Shown one piece after another: positions 1 through 6,353 of a DNA stretch of 13,589 nucleotides (position 1 is the first letter of the stretch; every line of letters starts with the position of its first letter). The notes beneath the pieces were generated by a model, which saw only the letters and a program-made list of their open reading frames with translations, ran no database searches and was not told where the DNA came from. The DNA lies in NCBI GenBank assembly GCA_028690255.1, contig JAQVBP010000042.1, positions 1 to 13,589 on the forward strand, in the 5' to 3' direction. A program made the position numbers and the translations under genes. The DNA comes from Methanosarcinaceae archaeon. GTDB taxonomy: Archaea > Halobacteriota > Methanosarcinia > Methanosarcinales > Methanosarcinaceae.

Positions 1-167
1 CATGATAGGGATATTAACGCCGCTATAAATATCAAAAAGTTTGCTCTCATCGATCAAAATCTGATTGGATTGTGACACCTGCGGAACGCGGGGAAGAGCT
101 TGGGGACTTGCCCTCAATAGAGGGAGGGATGAACCAAGAAGCCACTCAGTCTTTAGCTGAGTGGTAG
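1..167 (+). pseudogene. tnpB: 3' end of an IS200/IS605-family tnpB (OrfB) gene, apparently frame-broken
   Basis: Frame 1 from base 1 reads HDRDINAAINIKKFALIDQN and then reaches a TGA at 73-75. The DRD-x-NAAINI stretch is the C-terminal part of the RuvC-like nuclease domain of TnpB, where the last catalytic Asp lies. From base 75 a different frame (frame 3) continues with TPAERGEELGDLPSIEGG followed by MNQEATQSLAEW and a TAG at 165-167, the usual style of tail in archaeal TnpB proteins. Joining the two needs a one-base loss or two-base gain around 70-75, so the copy is probably inactivated, or it simply ends early at 73-75. The rest of the gene lies outside the window. TnpB is an RNA-guided nuclease carried by IS200/IS605 elements; its guide (omega) RNA normally comes from the 3' end of the gene and the element's right end, which is what is seen here. 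The family call is fairly secure; the frameshift reading is less so. Confidence 0.72.
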
Positions 168-171
168 TTCA
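142..171 (+). mobile_element. Putative right end of the IS200/IS605 element (hairpin)
   Basis: A perfect 8 bp stem, CCACTCAG (142-149) and CTGAGTGG (157-164), encloses a 7-base loop. It overlaps the tnpB stop codon and is followed at once by GTTCAC. IS200/IS605 elements have subterminal hairpins instead of terminal inverted repeats and are cut by a Y1 transposase a few bases beyond the hairpin. The hairpin is visible; that the element ends just after it, near 170, is inference. The left end and any tnpA are not in the window. Confidence 0.55.
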
Positions 172-228
172 CTGTATCTTAAAATAATCTGGGCGGATAC
201 TTAATCAACTTTTTCATTCACTCTTCCC

Positions 229-268
229 GGTTTCCGGAAACCTGATTCGGACGATTTTCCCGGGGAAA
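229..268. promoter_or_regulatory. Pair of TTTCC/GGAAA palindromes, possible operator
   Basis: Bases 229-242 form a perfect 14 bp palindrome, GGTTTCCGGAAACC. About 27 bp downstream (centre to centre) lies TTTCCCGGGGAAA (256-268), with 6 bp arms around one base. Both sit between the IS end and the TATA box of the exporter operon, roughly 100-130 bp upstream of that box. Two similar dyads spaced by about 2.5 helical turns look like a dimeric regulator site, but no such regulator is encoded nearby. The rest of 172-396 shows no gene. Confidence 0.3.
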
Positions 269-362
269 GTCCGTCTTTTTCCGGCAATAAATACTCAGGT
301 CTTTCTCCGGGCAGTTTACAGGCTCCTCGGGACAGCTGACTTCTTTTTCTCCTGCTGACAAG

Positions 363-370
363 TTTTATAC
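363..370 (+). promoter_or_regulatory. TATA-box candidate for the ABC exporter operon
   Basis: TTTTATAC lies about 30 bases upstream of the ATG at 397. Archaeal transcription usually starts about 25 bases after the TATA centre, which would place the start near 390-395. The mRNA would then be leaderless or nearly so, in agreement with the lack of any GGAGG-like site before this ATG. Confidence 0.45.
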
Positions 371-396
371 CCCATGAATAACTTTCTTTAAATAAG

Positions 397-1368
397 ATGC
401 ACGTCGTGGAGTTTGAGGACGTATCAAAGTCCTTTGGTGGGAAAAGAGTTGTCGAAAACATCTCTTTTTCAGTTGAGAAAGGAGAAATTTTCGGACTTCT
501 GGGGCCAAACGGAGCCGGAAAGACCACTCTTATCAGGCTGCTTCTCGATATACTGAAGCCGGATGAGGGGACTGTCCGGGTTTTTGGGGACTCGCTCGGG
601 CCTGTTGCCAGGGACCGGGTTGGATATTTACCCGAAGAGCGGGGACTGTACCGGAAAATAAAACTGGTGGATATGCTGGTCTACCTGGCCGAGCTTAAGA
701 ACGTTCCGAAAAAGAAGGGGCGTGAGCGAGCCGAGGAGCTTTTGCGTTCACTCGGGCTGTATGAGCACAGGGATAAGAGGGTGGGAGAACTTTCCAAAGG
801 GATGCAGCAAAAAATCCAGTTTCTTTCCGCGGTTATCCATGACCCGGACCTGATCATCCTGGACGAACCCTTCTCAGGGCTTGACCCCGTGAGTGCCAGA
901 GTTATCAGGGACAGCATCCTTGAACGCAAAAAAGCGGGAAAAACCATCATCCTTTCAACGCACATGATGGAGCGGGCCCAGGCCCTCTGTGACCGGATCC
1001 TTATGGTTAACCGGGGCAGGCGCGTTCTCTACGGCACGGTGGCCGGGGTCCGGCAGATGCACGGGAAAAACTCTCTTCTGGTCGAATTTGAAACCGGAAA
1101 CTCTTTTCCCGTTTCTTCTTCTTCCTCTCCCTCCACTCCCCCCTCTCCCTCTTCTCCTTCCTACTCTGCTATCCGGCAGATTCGGGAAATTCCCGGAATC
1201 AGGCGGCTTGTTGAGCGTGAAGGGGCGGTTGAGATCTTTCCGGAAGAGGGGGTGAGTACGCAGTTCCTCCTTACGGAGCTTGTAGGAAAAGTAGAGCTGC
1301 GGCGTTTCGAACAACTGGTCCCTTCCCTTGATGAGGTTTTTATTGAAACCGTGGAGGGAGAGGAATGA
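397..1368 (+). CDS. ABC exporter ATP-binding protein, NatA/YhaQ type
   Basis: This is the cytoplasmic ATPase of an ABC-2 exporter (323 residues), probably working with the permease encoded directly after it. Walker A is GPNGAGKTT (residues 36-44), the signature is LSKGMQQ (132-138), Walker B is LIILDEP (152-158) and the switch His is H189 in STH. The C-terminal part, ending SLDEVFIETVEG, matches the tail typical of NatA/YhaQ-like subunits (DUF4162-like). A Ser/Pro-rich insert at about residues 238-257 separates the ATPase core from that tail and is probably a disordered linker peculiar to this strain or species. The ATG at 397 is chosen because the protein begins in typical fashion (HVVEFEDVSKSFGG) and a TATA box lies about 30 bases before it. 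The stop overlaps the next start as ATGA. The substrate is not evident; Na+ is the substrate of the namesake NatAB, but related pairs export other compounds. Confidence 0.9.
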   Translation: MHVVEFEDVSKSFGGKRVVENISFSVEKGEIFGLLGPNGAGKTTLIRLLLDILKPDEGTVRVFGDSLGPVARDRVGYLPEERGLYRKIKLVDMLVYLAELKNVPKKKGRERAEELLRSLGLYEHRDKRVGELSKGMQQKIQFLSAVIHDPDLIILDEPFSGLDPVSARVIRDSILERKKAGKTIILSTHMMERAQALCDRILMVNRGRRVLYGTVAGVRQMHGKNSLLVEFETGNSFPVSSSSSPSTPPSPSSPSYSAIRQIREIPGIRRLVEREGAVEIFPEEGVSTQFLLTELVGKVELRRFEQLVPSLDEVFIETVEGEE

Positions 1369-2849
1369 GCCGTCTTTTCGATAAATCCCTTGAAAAGGAG
1401 GCCGGGTGTCTGACCGGAAAACCTGCCGGCAAAGCTGCCGGCAAAGTTGCCGCCGGTAAATTGTCAGGAATTTTCTCAGGCAAGGCCCTGACCGTTGCCA
1501 GGCACGAGTTCCTGAAAACGATTAGGAGAAAAGAATTCCTTTTTATAACCTTTGTTTTTCCGCTTTTATTTATCCTGATCGCGATCGGACCTGCATTTTT
1601 TGCCAGCCTGGCTCCTGCCGAGTCTCAGACCATAGCTTATATAGACCTCAGCGGTTCTCTTGATTTCTCTCTTGACGCTGCAGGGGAGGAGCTGAAAACG
1701 GGCCCCTTGGAAATAGGGGGTTCTGAGGATTCGGCCGGGAAAGCTGCAGAAGATTCAGCAGAAATAACAGCAGGGGATGCAGCAAAGAAAGCAGCAGAGG
1801 CTTCGGCAGAGGATCTACAACACCTGGAACTAATCATGGATGATGACCTCTACCCAACGCCGGGAATTCGTTTTATACGCTATGAGGGAGTCGAGGAGGC
1901 CAGACAGGCCCTGGAAGCCGGGGAACTTTCTTCTTATCTTGTAATCCCGGAAGATTTTCTGGAAAGCGGTTTTGTGGAACTCTACTCCATTGAAAAAGGG
2001 GAATTCTTCTCAGGGCTTGAACTTTCAGAGCAGCTCTCCGACATAATCGTCATTTCTCTCCTTAAGGACAGGGTAGACGAGCCCGTACTCAGGCGGGTCA
2101 AAGAGCCGGTCAGGATAAGGGTGTTTAATTTGGGGGGAAACGGGGAAGCCGAGGAGCAGGGCCTTTCGACCATCCTGAGTGATTTCGGGCTTCCCTTTAT
2201 CACCTCCTTCCTCCTCTTTTTAAGCATCTTTTCGGCTTCCGGCTATCTCCTCAGAGGTATTGCCGAGGAAAAGGAAAACCGGATAATCGAGGTTCTCCTC
2301 TCTTCCTTAAGCCCCCTCGAACTCCTGGCCGGCAAGATCCTGGGCCTGGGAGCGGTAGGGCTTTTGCAGATAATGATCTGGGGTTCGGCCGTGGGCCTGG
2401 GTGCGACCTACACTTTTCCCCTGGGAGTTGACCCCTTCCTCTTCCTGCTGGCTTTTGTTTATTTCCTGCTCGGCTATCTGATTTTTTCCAGCCTTATGGC
2501 CGGGGTGGGAGCAATGACCTCTTCTCTTCAGGAAAGTCAGCAGGTCGCGGGAATTTTCACTTTCGCGGCCGCCTCTCCCCTGGTTTTCATTCAGCTCCTG
2601 CTCACAAACCCCAACAGCCCGATTCCGGTTTTTCTCTCCCTCTTTCCTTTTACCTCCTCGGTCGCCATGATGGCCCGGCTCGCGGTAACGGACGTGCCCT
2701 TCTACCAGATAGTGGCAAGCCTTCTGATCCTGGTAGTCTCGATTTACTGGGTGGTCCTCTTTTCGAGCCGGTTGTTTCGGGCTTCCCTCCTGATGTACGG
2801 GAAAAAATTGAAGCTAAGGGAGATCTGGGGGTACATTAAAGCGGGATAA
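1365..2849 (+). CDS. ABC-2 type exporter permease, NatB/YhaP type
   Basis: This 494-residue integral membrane protein is the channel partner of the preceding ATPase. TM1 is near residues 58-81. A large outside domain (about 85-270) follows, and then about five TM segments (about 275-298, 322-348, 356-382, 392-413, 446-470). This is the one-plus-five layout of NatB/YhaP-type ABC-2 permeases. The stretch EEKENRIIEVLLSS (301-314) after TM2 is the well-conserved cytoplasmic segment of the family. The start at 1365 overlaps the previous stop and is preceded by GGAGGGAG (1353-1360), so translation is probably coupled. The N-terminus is about 40 residues longer than expected before the usual ALTVARHEFLKTIRRKE start and contains a GKPAGKAAGKVAAGK repeat. 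An Ala/Glu/Asp-rich insert lies at 118-150 in the outside domain. Both look like recent low-complexity expansions. Confidence 0.9.
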   Translation: MSRLFDKSLEKEAGCLTGKPAGKAAGKVAAGKLSGIFSGKALTVARHEFLKTIRRKEFLFITFVFPLLFILIAIGPAFFASLAPAESQTIAYIDLSGSLDFSLDAAGEELKTGPLEIGGSEDSAGKAAEDSAEITAGDAAKKAAEASAEDLQHLELIMDDDLYPTPGIRFIRYEGVEEARQALEAGELSSYLVIPEDFLESGFVELYSIEKGEFFSGLELSEQLSDIIVISLLKDRVDEPVLRRVKEPVRIRVFNLGGNGEAEEQGLSTILSDFGLPFITSFLLFLSIFSASGYLLRGIAEEKENRIIEVLLSSLSPLELLAGKILGLGAVGLLQIMIWGSAVGLGATYTFPLGVDPFLFLLAFVYFLLGYLIFSSLMAGVGAMTSSLQESQQVAGIFTFAAASPLVFIQLLLTNPNSPIPVFLSLFPFTSSVAMMARLAVTDVPFYQIVASLLILVVSIYWVVLFSSRLFRASLLMYGKKLKLREIWGYIKAG

Positions 2850-2876
2850 CCGGGGGGTACATTAAAGCCGGGATAA
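2827..2876 (+). repeat. Tandem near-duplication of the permease gene's last codons
   Basis: The segment GGGGGTACATTAAAGC plus GGGATAA (2827-2849), which ends at the permease stop codon, is repeated at 2853-2876 with one added C. The second copy lies outside the reading frame. This looks like a short slippage or duplication event at the 3' end of the gene. Confidence 0.8.
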
Positions 2877-2882
2877 TGCCTG

Positions 2883-2899
2883 TTTTTTTACATGTTTTT
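2883..2899 (+). terminator. T-tract terminator of the exporter operon
   Basis: A run of seven T (2883-2889) and a run of five T (2895-2899) follow the permease stop by 34-50 bases. Runs of T on the non-template strand are the core of archaeal intrinsic termination. The converging ade gene makes a terminator here likely. Confidence 0.45.
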
Positions 2900-2954
2900 G
2901 CCCGGAAATTGAAATTGCAGGCCAGCCTCTTCAGTTCAGGGACAGTTCATTTAG

Positions 2955-2982
2955 AAAAAATTGACTGCCGGTTTACTCCGGC
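2955..2982 (-). terminator. Hairpin plus T-tract terminator of ade
   Basis: On the - strand GCCGG-AGTAAA-CCGGC (2982-2967) forms a 5 bp stem overlapping the ade stop codon, followed after a few bases by six T (2960-2955). Confidence 0.5.
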
Positions 2983-4700
2983 ACCAGAAGATCCACAAAT
3001 TCGAACTTATTCACATCAAAGAGGCCCCGGTCCCCAAGTTTCAGTTCGGGGATTACCAGGAGGGACATAAAGGAAAGGGTCATAAACGGAGCCTTGAGAA
3101 AAGTTCCTAATTTTTTTGCCTCTTCATTGAGCAACCGGTAGCGGGCTGCGACCTCTTCTCCGCTCCGGGTACTCATAAGGCCCGCAACCTCAAGCGGGAG
3201 GTCCAGGAACTTATCACCGGTTCCCACAACAATTCCGCCTTTGTTTTCCACCAGCCTATTTACGGCGGAGGCGATATCTTCATCACTCACTCCAACGGCA
3301 ATGATGTTATGGCTGTCATGAGCGATGCTGCTTGCGATTGCCCCTTTTTTCAGGCCCATGTTCCTGATAAACCCGATTCGGGCAGGGTCGTTCCTATACC
3401 TGCTCAGGACGACCAGCTTAAGTATATCCCGCCCCGGGTCCGAAACCAGCCTGCCGTTTTCCACTTTTGGCCTTACAAGTTCCTGGCCCGTCACAAGTTC
3501 TCCGTCCCCGGCAACGATCACCCTGATTTTCATCGGGTTTTTTCCCGGTTGATCACACCCTTCCTCGAAGCCCTTTTCACAGCCCTCTTTGCAGCTCTCT
3601 TCACAGTCCTCTTCACAGTCCTCTTCGCCCGGTCGCAACTCCAGCCTTAGCTCGGATACCGAGATTTTGTCCCTGCAAAAGACATTTACCGCAGGGCTTT
3701 TCTCAGCCCGGAAAAGGACTTTTCCCTGCTCATAAACACACTCTCCGTCAATAAACGTGCTCAAAACCCGGAAGGACTCCAGGTCCTCCACCATGATGAA
3801 ATCGGCCGGGTCCCCTTCTCGTAAGAGTCCCACCTCAAGTCCGTAATGCTCCACTGGATTAAACACCGCGGCCCGGAGCAGGTTATAGAGGTCAAGGCCC
3901 TTTTCCAGGCCCATCCTCACCAGTTTATCGATATGCCCTTCGTAGATCAGGGTATCGGGGTGGGAGTCATCGGTGCAGAGCATAACCGAGTCCGGATACT
4001 CATCGATTAAACCGTAGAGGGCCTCGAAATTTTTAGCGGCACTTCCTTCCCGGACCTGGATTTTCATGCCAAGTTTGATTTTCTCAAGAGCTTCCTCGTA
4101 GGAATAAGCTTCATGGTCCGTGGAAATCCCGGCTTCCACATACTTTCTGAGAAGGGGGGCCCGCAGGCCCGGGGCGTGCCCGTCCACCAGCTTGCCGTAC
4201 TTTTTGGCCGATTCCAGTTTGGCCGTAACCTCTGGCAGCCCGTTTATAACTCCCGGAAAGTTCATCATTTCGGATAGGTAATGCAGGTCCTTTCGGGCAA
4301 GCAGTCTGTCCACGGCCCCGGCGTCAAGGACGGCTCCGGAGGACTCGAAGGGGGTTGCCGGCACACAGGAAGGGACCCCGAAATAGACCTTCAGGGGAAC
4401 TTTTCGGGCATCCTCAAGCATGTAATCTATGCCTTCTTCCCCCATCACATTTGCAATCTCGTGAGGGTCGCTAACCACCGCGACCGTCCCGTGGGCGACG
4501 GCCATCCGGGCAAAAGCCGAGGGCACGGTCATGGAACTTTCGATATGCACATGCGCATCGACCAGGCCCGGAAGGATGTAGTGGTTCTCGGAGTTGGGTT
4601 TTTCTTCCACCCGGACTATCTTTCCGTTTTCAACGCTGATTTCTCCCTTAAACTCGCGCCTCGAAACGATGTCAAGAAGGATTCCCTGGTAAGTTTTCAT
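2973..4700 (-). CDS. ade: Adenine deaminase
   Basis: The enzyme hydrolyses adenine to hypoxanthine and ammonia in cytoplasmic purine salvage (EC 3.5.4.2). The protein has 575 residues, about normal for the family. It has the amidohydrolase metal motif LVDAHVHIESSM (H50, H52), the Ade-typical SDPHEIANVMG (77-87), DGHAPG (H175), STDHEAYS (H196) and CTDDSHPD (D244/D245). The C-terminal domain contains SSIAHDSHNIIAVG (457-470) and a GGIVV segment characteristic of the bacterial/archaeal Ade family. The ATG at 4700 gives the expected N-terminal barrel strand and has no clear Shine-Dalgarno site, but a TATA-like element lies 24-32 bases upstream, suggesting a leaderless mRNA. An unusual linker at residues 359-384, between the two domains, has Cys at 362, 366, 370, 374 and 382 in an acidic background. 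The gene converges on the exporter operon and diverges from the thioredoxin gene; neither neighbour is obviously linked to purine metabolism. Confidence 0.94.
   Translation of the reverse strand: MKTYQGILLDIVSRREFKGEISVENGKIVRVEEKPNSENHYILPGLVDAHVHIESSMTVPSAFARMAVAHGTVAVVSDPHEIANVMGEEGIDYMLEDARKVPLKVYFGVPSCVPATPFESSGAVLDAGAVDRLLARKDLHYLSEMMNFPGVINGLPEVTAKLESAKKYGKLVDGHAPGLRAPLLRKYVEAGISTDHEAYSYEEALEKIKLGMKIQVREGSAAKNFEALYGLIDEYPDSVMLCTDDSHPDTLIYEGHIDKLVRMGLEKGLDLYNLLRAAVFNPVEHYGLEVGLLREGDPADFIMVEDLESFRVLSTFIDGECVYEQGKVLFRAEKSPAVNVFCRDKISVSELRLELRPGEEDCEEDCEESCKEGCEKGFEEGCDQPGKNPMKIRVIVAGDGELVTGQELVRPKVENGRLVSDPGRDILKLVVLSRYRNDPARIGFIRNMGLKKGAIASSIAHDSHNIIAVGVSDEDIASAVNRLVENKGGIVVGTGDKFLDLPLEVAGLMSTRSGEEVAARYRLLNEEAKKLGTFLKAPFMTLSFMSLLVIPELKLGDRGLFDVNKFEFVDLLVPE
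3549..3626 (-). repeat. 12-bp tandem repeat coding for a Cys/Glu tetrapeptide array inside ade
   Basis: The - strand encodes EEDC, EEDC, EESC, KEGC, EKGF and EEGC in succession: six tetrapeptides with Cys in the fourth position, one of them changed to Phe. On the + strand this appears as repeated CTCTTCACAGTC-like 12-mers. It bridges the metal-barrel domain and the C-terminal domain. Confidence 0.75.
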
Positions 4701-4723
4701 GTCCGGAATATTGTAAGCAAAAG

Positions 4724-4732
4724 TTCATAAAG
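4724..4732 (-). promoter_or_regulatory. TATA-box candidate for ade
   Basis: The - strand reads CTTTATGAA 24-32 bases before the ade ATG, the spacing expected for a leaderless archaeal transcript. Confidence 0.35.
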
Positions 4733-4755
4733 ATTATCCGGTCAGTCTCTCAAAA

Positions 4756-4768
4756 CCTGCCTGGCAGG
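4756..4768. promoter_or_regulatory. Palindrome in the divergent ade/thioredoxin intergenic region
   Basis: CCTGCC-T-GGCAGG is a perfect dyad with 6 bp arms, about 60 bases upstream of ade and flanked by a weaker outer pair (CAGTCTC at 4743-4749 and GAGACTG at 4791-4797). It could be an operator or a leader hairpin. The remainder of 4701-4968 holds no gene. Confidence 0.25.
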
Positions 4769-4865
4769 GAAACACTTTCGGTTTGTTCAGGAGACTGGCT
4801 TTATCCCGGCCGCGGAACGGAAAAGGCAGCCTTTCTTTTGTCCGCACATGTAAAATTATTTAATG

Positions 4866-4876
4866 GATAAATAAAC
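4866..4876 (+). promoter_or_regulatory. TATA-like element upstream of the thioredoxin gene
   Basis: GATAAATAAAC lies about 95 bases before the chosen start codon and would give a leader of roughly 65-75 bases. It is a weak match in an AT-rich stretch, and other AT-rich boxes nearby (for example around 4851-4863) are possible. Confidence 0.25.
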
Positions 4877-4968
4877 AACTTAAATCCGGAAGTCGAACGA
4901 AAGTAAAGCAAGGTATTTGCAGACATTTGCATTTCATTACCTATTTTTTTCCGGATGAAGGGACTAAA

Positions 4969-5469
4969 ATGAAAAGAAATACAAAAATAATCATCCAGCT
5001 TATTTTTCTGATTGCAGCCTCACTTTTTGCGGCCGGCTGCCTGGAAGAGCCCGAAAAAACCTCTTCCATTGAAGACTCCTGCGTGGTTGAGGTCACAGCC
5101 CTGGACCAGATAGACGAAGCTCTCCTGGAAGGCCCGGTTTTCCTGAAACTGGGGTCCGAACGCTGTGGCCCCTGCAGGGCAATGAAGCCCGTCATGGCTG
5201 AAATGGCAGATAAATACGAAGGAAACGCAACTGTCATGTTCATAGACACCGATAACAGTCGACACCTTGCTTCGTATTTTGGGGTCGCCGGGATTCCCGA
5301 CTCCTGTGTAATCGCAGGCATTGAGGATGGAAAATACCTTTACATGAAGCAGGACGGAAACGTTACGACAGACAGGTTCCGGGCCCGCATTCTTGGCCTG
5401 AGGGATAAAGAATATTTTGAAAGCCTGCTTGAGCAGGCCCTCCTCCGGGAAGAAGGGATAAATGAATAA
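4969..5469 (+). CDS. Membrane-anchored thioredoxin-like lipoprotein
   Basis: This 166-residue protein is a thiol-disulfide oxidoreductase that should sit on the outer face of the cytoplasmic membrane. Residues 1-23 are a lipoprotein signal peptide: basic MKRNTK, a hydrophobic core, then the lipobox LFAAGC with C24 as the lipidated residue. The thioredoxin fold follows, with active site CGPC at 66-69 and the cis-proline region GVAGIP (P110). Two further Cys (C38, C113) are not part of the standard fold. The start at 4969 is preferred over an in-frame ATG at 4927 because it begins the signal peptide directly and is preceded by GAAGGGA; the longer form would add 14 residues unsuited to a signal peptide. 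The downstream ccdA-like gene, 52 bases away on the same strand, is the expected electron donor. The direct client proteins are not known from the sequence. Confidence 0.88.
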   Translation: MKRNTKIIIQLIFLIAASLFAAGCLEEPEKTSSIEDSCVVEVTALDQIDEALLEGPVFLKLGSERCGPCRAMKPVMAEMADKYEGNATVMFIDTDNSRHLASYFGVAGIPDSCVIAGIEDGKYLYMKQDGNVTTDRFRARILGLRDKEYFESLLEQALLREEGINE

Positions 5470-5521
5470 TAAATTTGATCCCTGGATGAACTATAACTAC
5501 TAATTCATAAAGAGAATCCCT

Positions 5522-6181
5522 ATGTTACAGGAATCAATGACTCCCCTGGTAGCCTTCGGAGCAGGGCTGATAAGTGTCCTCTCCCCCTGCATTCTGCCCC
5601 TGCTCCCTGTCGTGCTTGCATCTTCCACGGATAAGGGAAAAAAATTGAGACCTCTTGCCATAGTCCTGGGAATTTCGATCTCCTTTACCCTTATGGGTGT
5701 CCTCAGTTCGGCCTTCGGGGCGGTTTTTATGGGCTACATAGGTTACCTGAAGTTCCTTGCCGAAGGGATGATCCTCATAATGGGGGTGGCAATGCTCTTT
5801 GAGCTCAACCTCTTTAACGCCCTTGCGGGCTTTCCCCTTTTTACAGGCCTTAAAGGAAAAGGGGCCGCTTCCGGCCTCCTGCTCGGAATTTCCCTGGGAA
5901 TTGCCTGGCTTCCCTGCGTGGGCCCGATCCTGGCCTCGATTTTGACCCTCGTGGCTCTTAAAGGAAACACAGGATACGGGGGCCTGATGCTTTTCATCTA
6001 CTCCCTCGGCTTTGCGGTCCCCATGCTTCTCCTGGCCTATTCCGCCCAGTTCTCCTCCGCAAAACTCAGGACGATCTCCCGCTATGATGCTGCGATTAAA
6101 AAAGGCGCAGGGGTTGTGGTTATTTTCGTCGGGCTCTGGATGGTCTATCAGAACCACCTTCGTGGGGTCTTTTTCTTTTAA
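5522..6181 (+). CDS. ccdA: CcdA/DsbD-type membrane thiol-disulfide electron carrier
   Basis: This 219-residue membrane protein carries electrons from cytoplasmic thioredoxin across the membrane to outside thiol proteins. It has six predicted TM segments (about 7-30, 43-65, 75-96, 115-137, 152-174, 195-211), the core layout of CcdA and of the central DsbD domain. The two redox cysteines stand in the conserved proline contexts SPCILPLLP (C23) and LPCVGPILA (C132). There are no soluble domains of the DsbD alpha or gamma type; the lipoprotein thioredoxin encoded just upstream probably fills the outside role. The start at 5522 has only weak ribosome-binding character, and an ATG at 5537 is a possible alternative that would shorten the protein by five residues. 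Runs of T overlapping the 3' end of the gene (6170-6179) may help terminate transcription. Confidence 0.9.
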   Translation: MLQESMTPLVAFGAGLISVLSPCILPLLPVVLASSTDKGKKLRPLAIVLGISISFTLMGVLSSAFGAVFMGYIGYLKFLAEGMILIMGVAMLFELNLFNALAGFPLFTGLKGKGAASGLLLGISLGIAWLPCVGPILASILTLVALKGNTGYGGLMLFIYSLGFAVPMLLLAYSAQFSSAKLRTISRYDAAIKKGAGVVVIFVGLWMVYQNHLRGVFFF

Positions 6182-6206
6182 AAAGAGAATAGTTGAGGGA
6201 AATATG

Positions 6207-6228
6207 AAGAAAAAGGCCTGCAAGGCCT
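6207..6228 (-). terminator. Hairpin plus T-tract terminator of the PHP/beta-helix gene
   Basis: On the - strand AGGCCT-TGC-AGGCCT (6228-6214) is followed by a T-rich run ending near 6207. A wider pair, GTTGAGG (6192-6198) with CCTCAAC (6233-6239), encloses it, so the convergent gap between ccdA and the - strand gene is a compact two-level stem. Confidence 0.55.
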
Positions 6229-6232
6229 CTCT

Positions 6233-6353
6233 CCTCAACTTTCAAGCCAGAGAGAAATTACTTCCTGCAATCTTTCCGTACTGATTTCGGCTGCTGTTCC
6301 GGGAGCGGATTCGTTATTCAGCCAGCAGTAGACGGCTTCCTGAAGTTCTGCTG
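6233..6353 (-). repeat. 3'-end repeat, copy 1 (shared with 9652-9772)
   Basis: About 121 bp encoding the C-terminal module of the PHP/beta-helix protein. By eye it differs from the copy at 9652-9772 at about ten positions, with no gaps. Similarity falls away quickly beyond codon -40. Confidence 0.85.

Noticed and set aside
201..527. 108-residue open frame on the - strand across the exporter promoter
   Set aside because: It overlaps the ATPase start including the Walker A region and shows no family features.
4281..4730. 149-residue + strand open frame opposite the start of ade
   Set aside because: It lies antisense to the conserved metal-binding part of Ade and is a by-product of its codon use.
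4743..4797. Riboswitch-like structure ahead of ade or the thioredoxin gene
   Set aside because: Only a short dyad (4756-4768) and a weak outer pair are seen; no conserved purine-riboswitch core could be recognised, so it is kept only as a possible operator.
4927..4968. Longer N-terminus for the thioredoxin lipoprotein (ATG at 4927)
   Set aside because: It would place 14 unsuitable residues in front of a well-formed lipoprotein signal peptide; the ATG at 4969 with GAAGGGA upstream fits better.
5534..6238. 234-residue open frame on the - strand opposite ccdA
   Set aside because: It is antisense to a clear six-TM CcdA with both redox cysteines, is rich in charged and low-complexity residues, and has no recognisable domain; it is a shadow frame.
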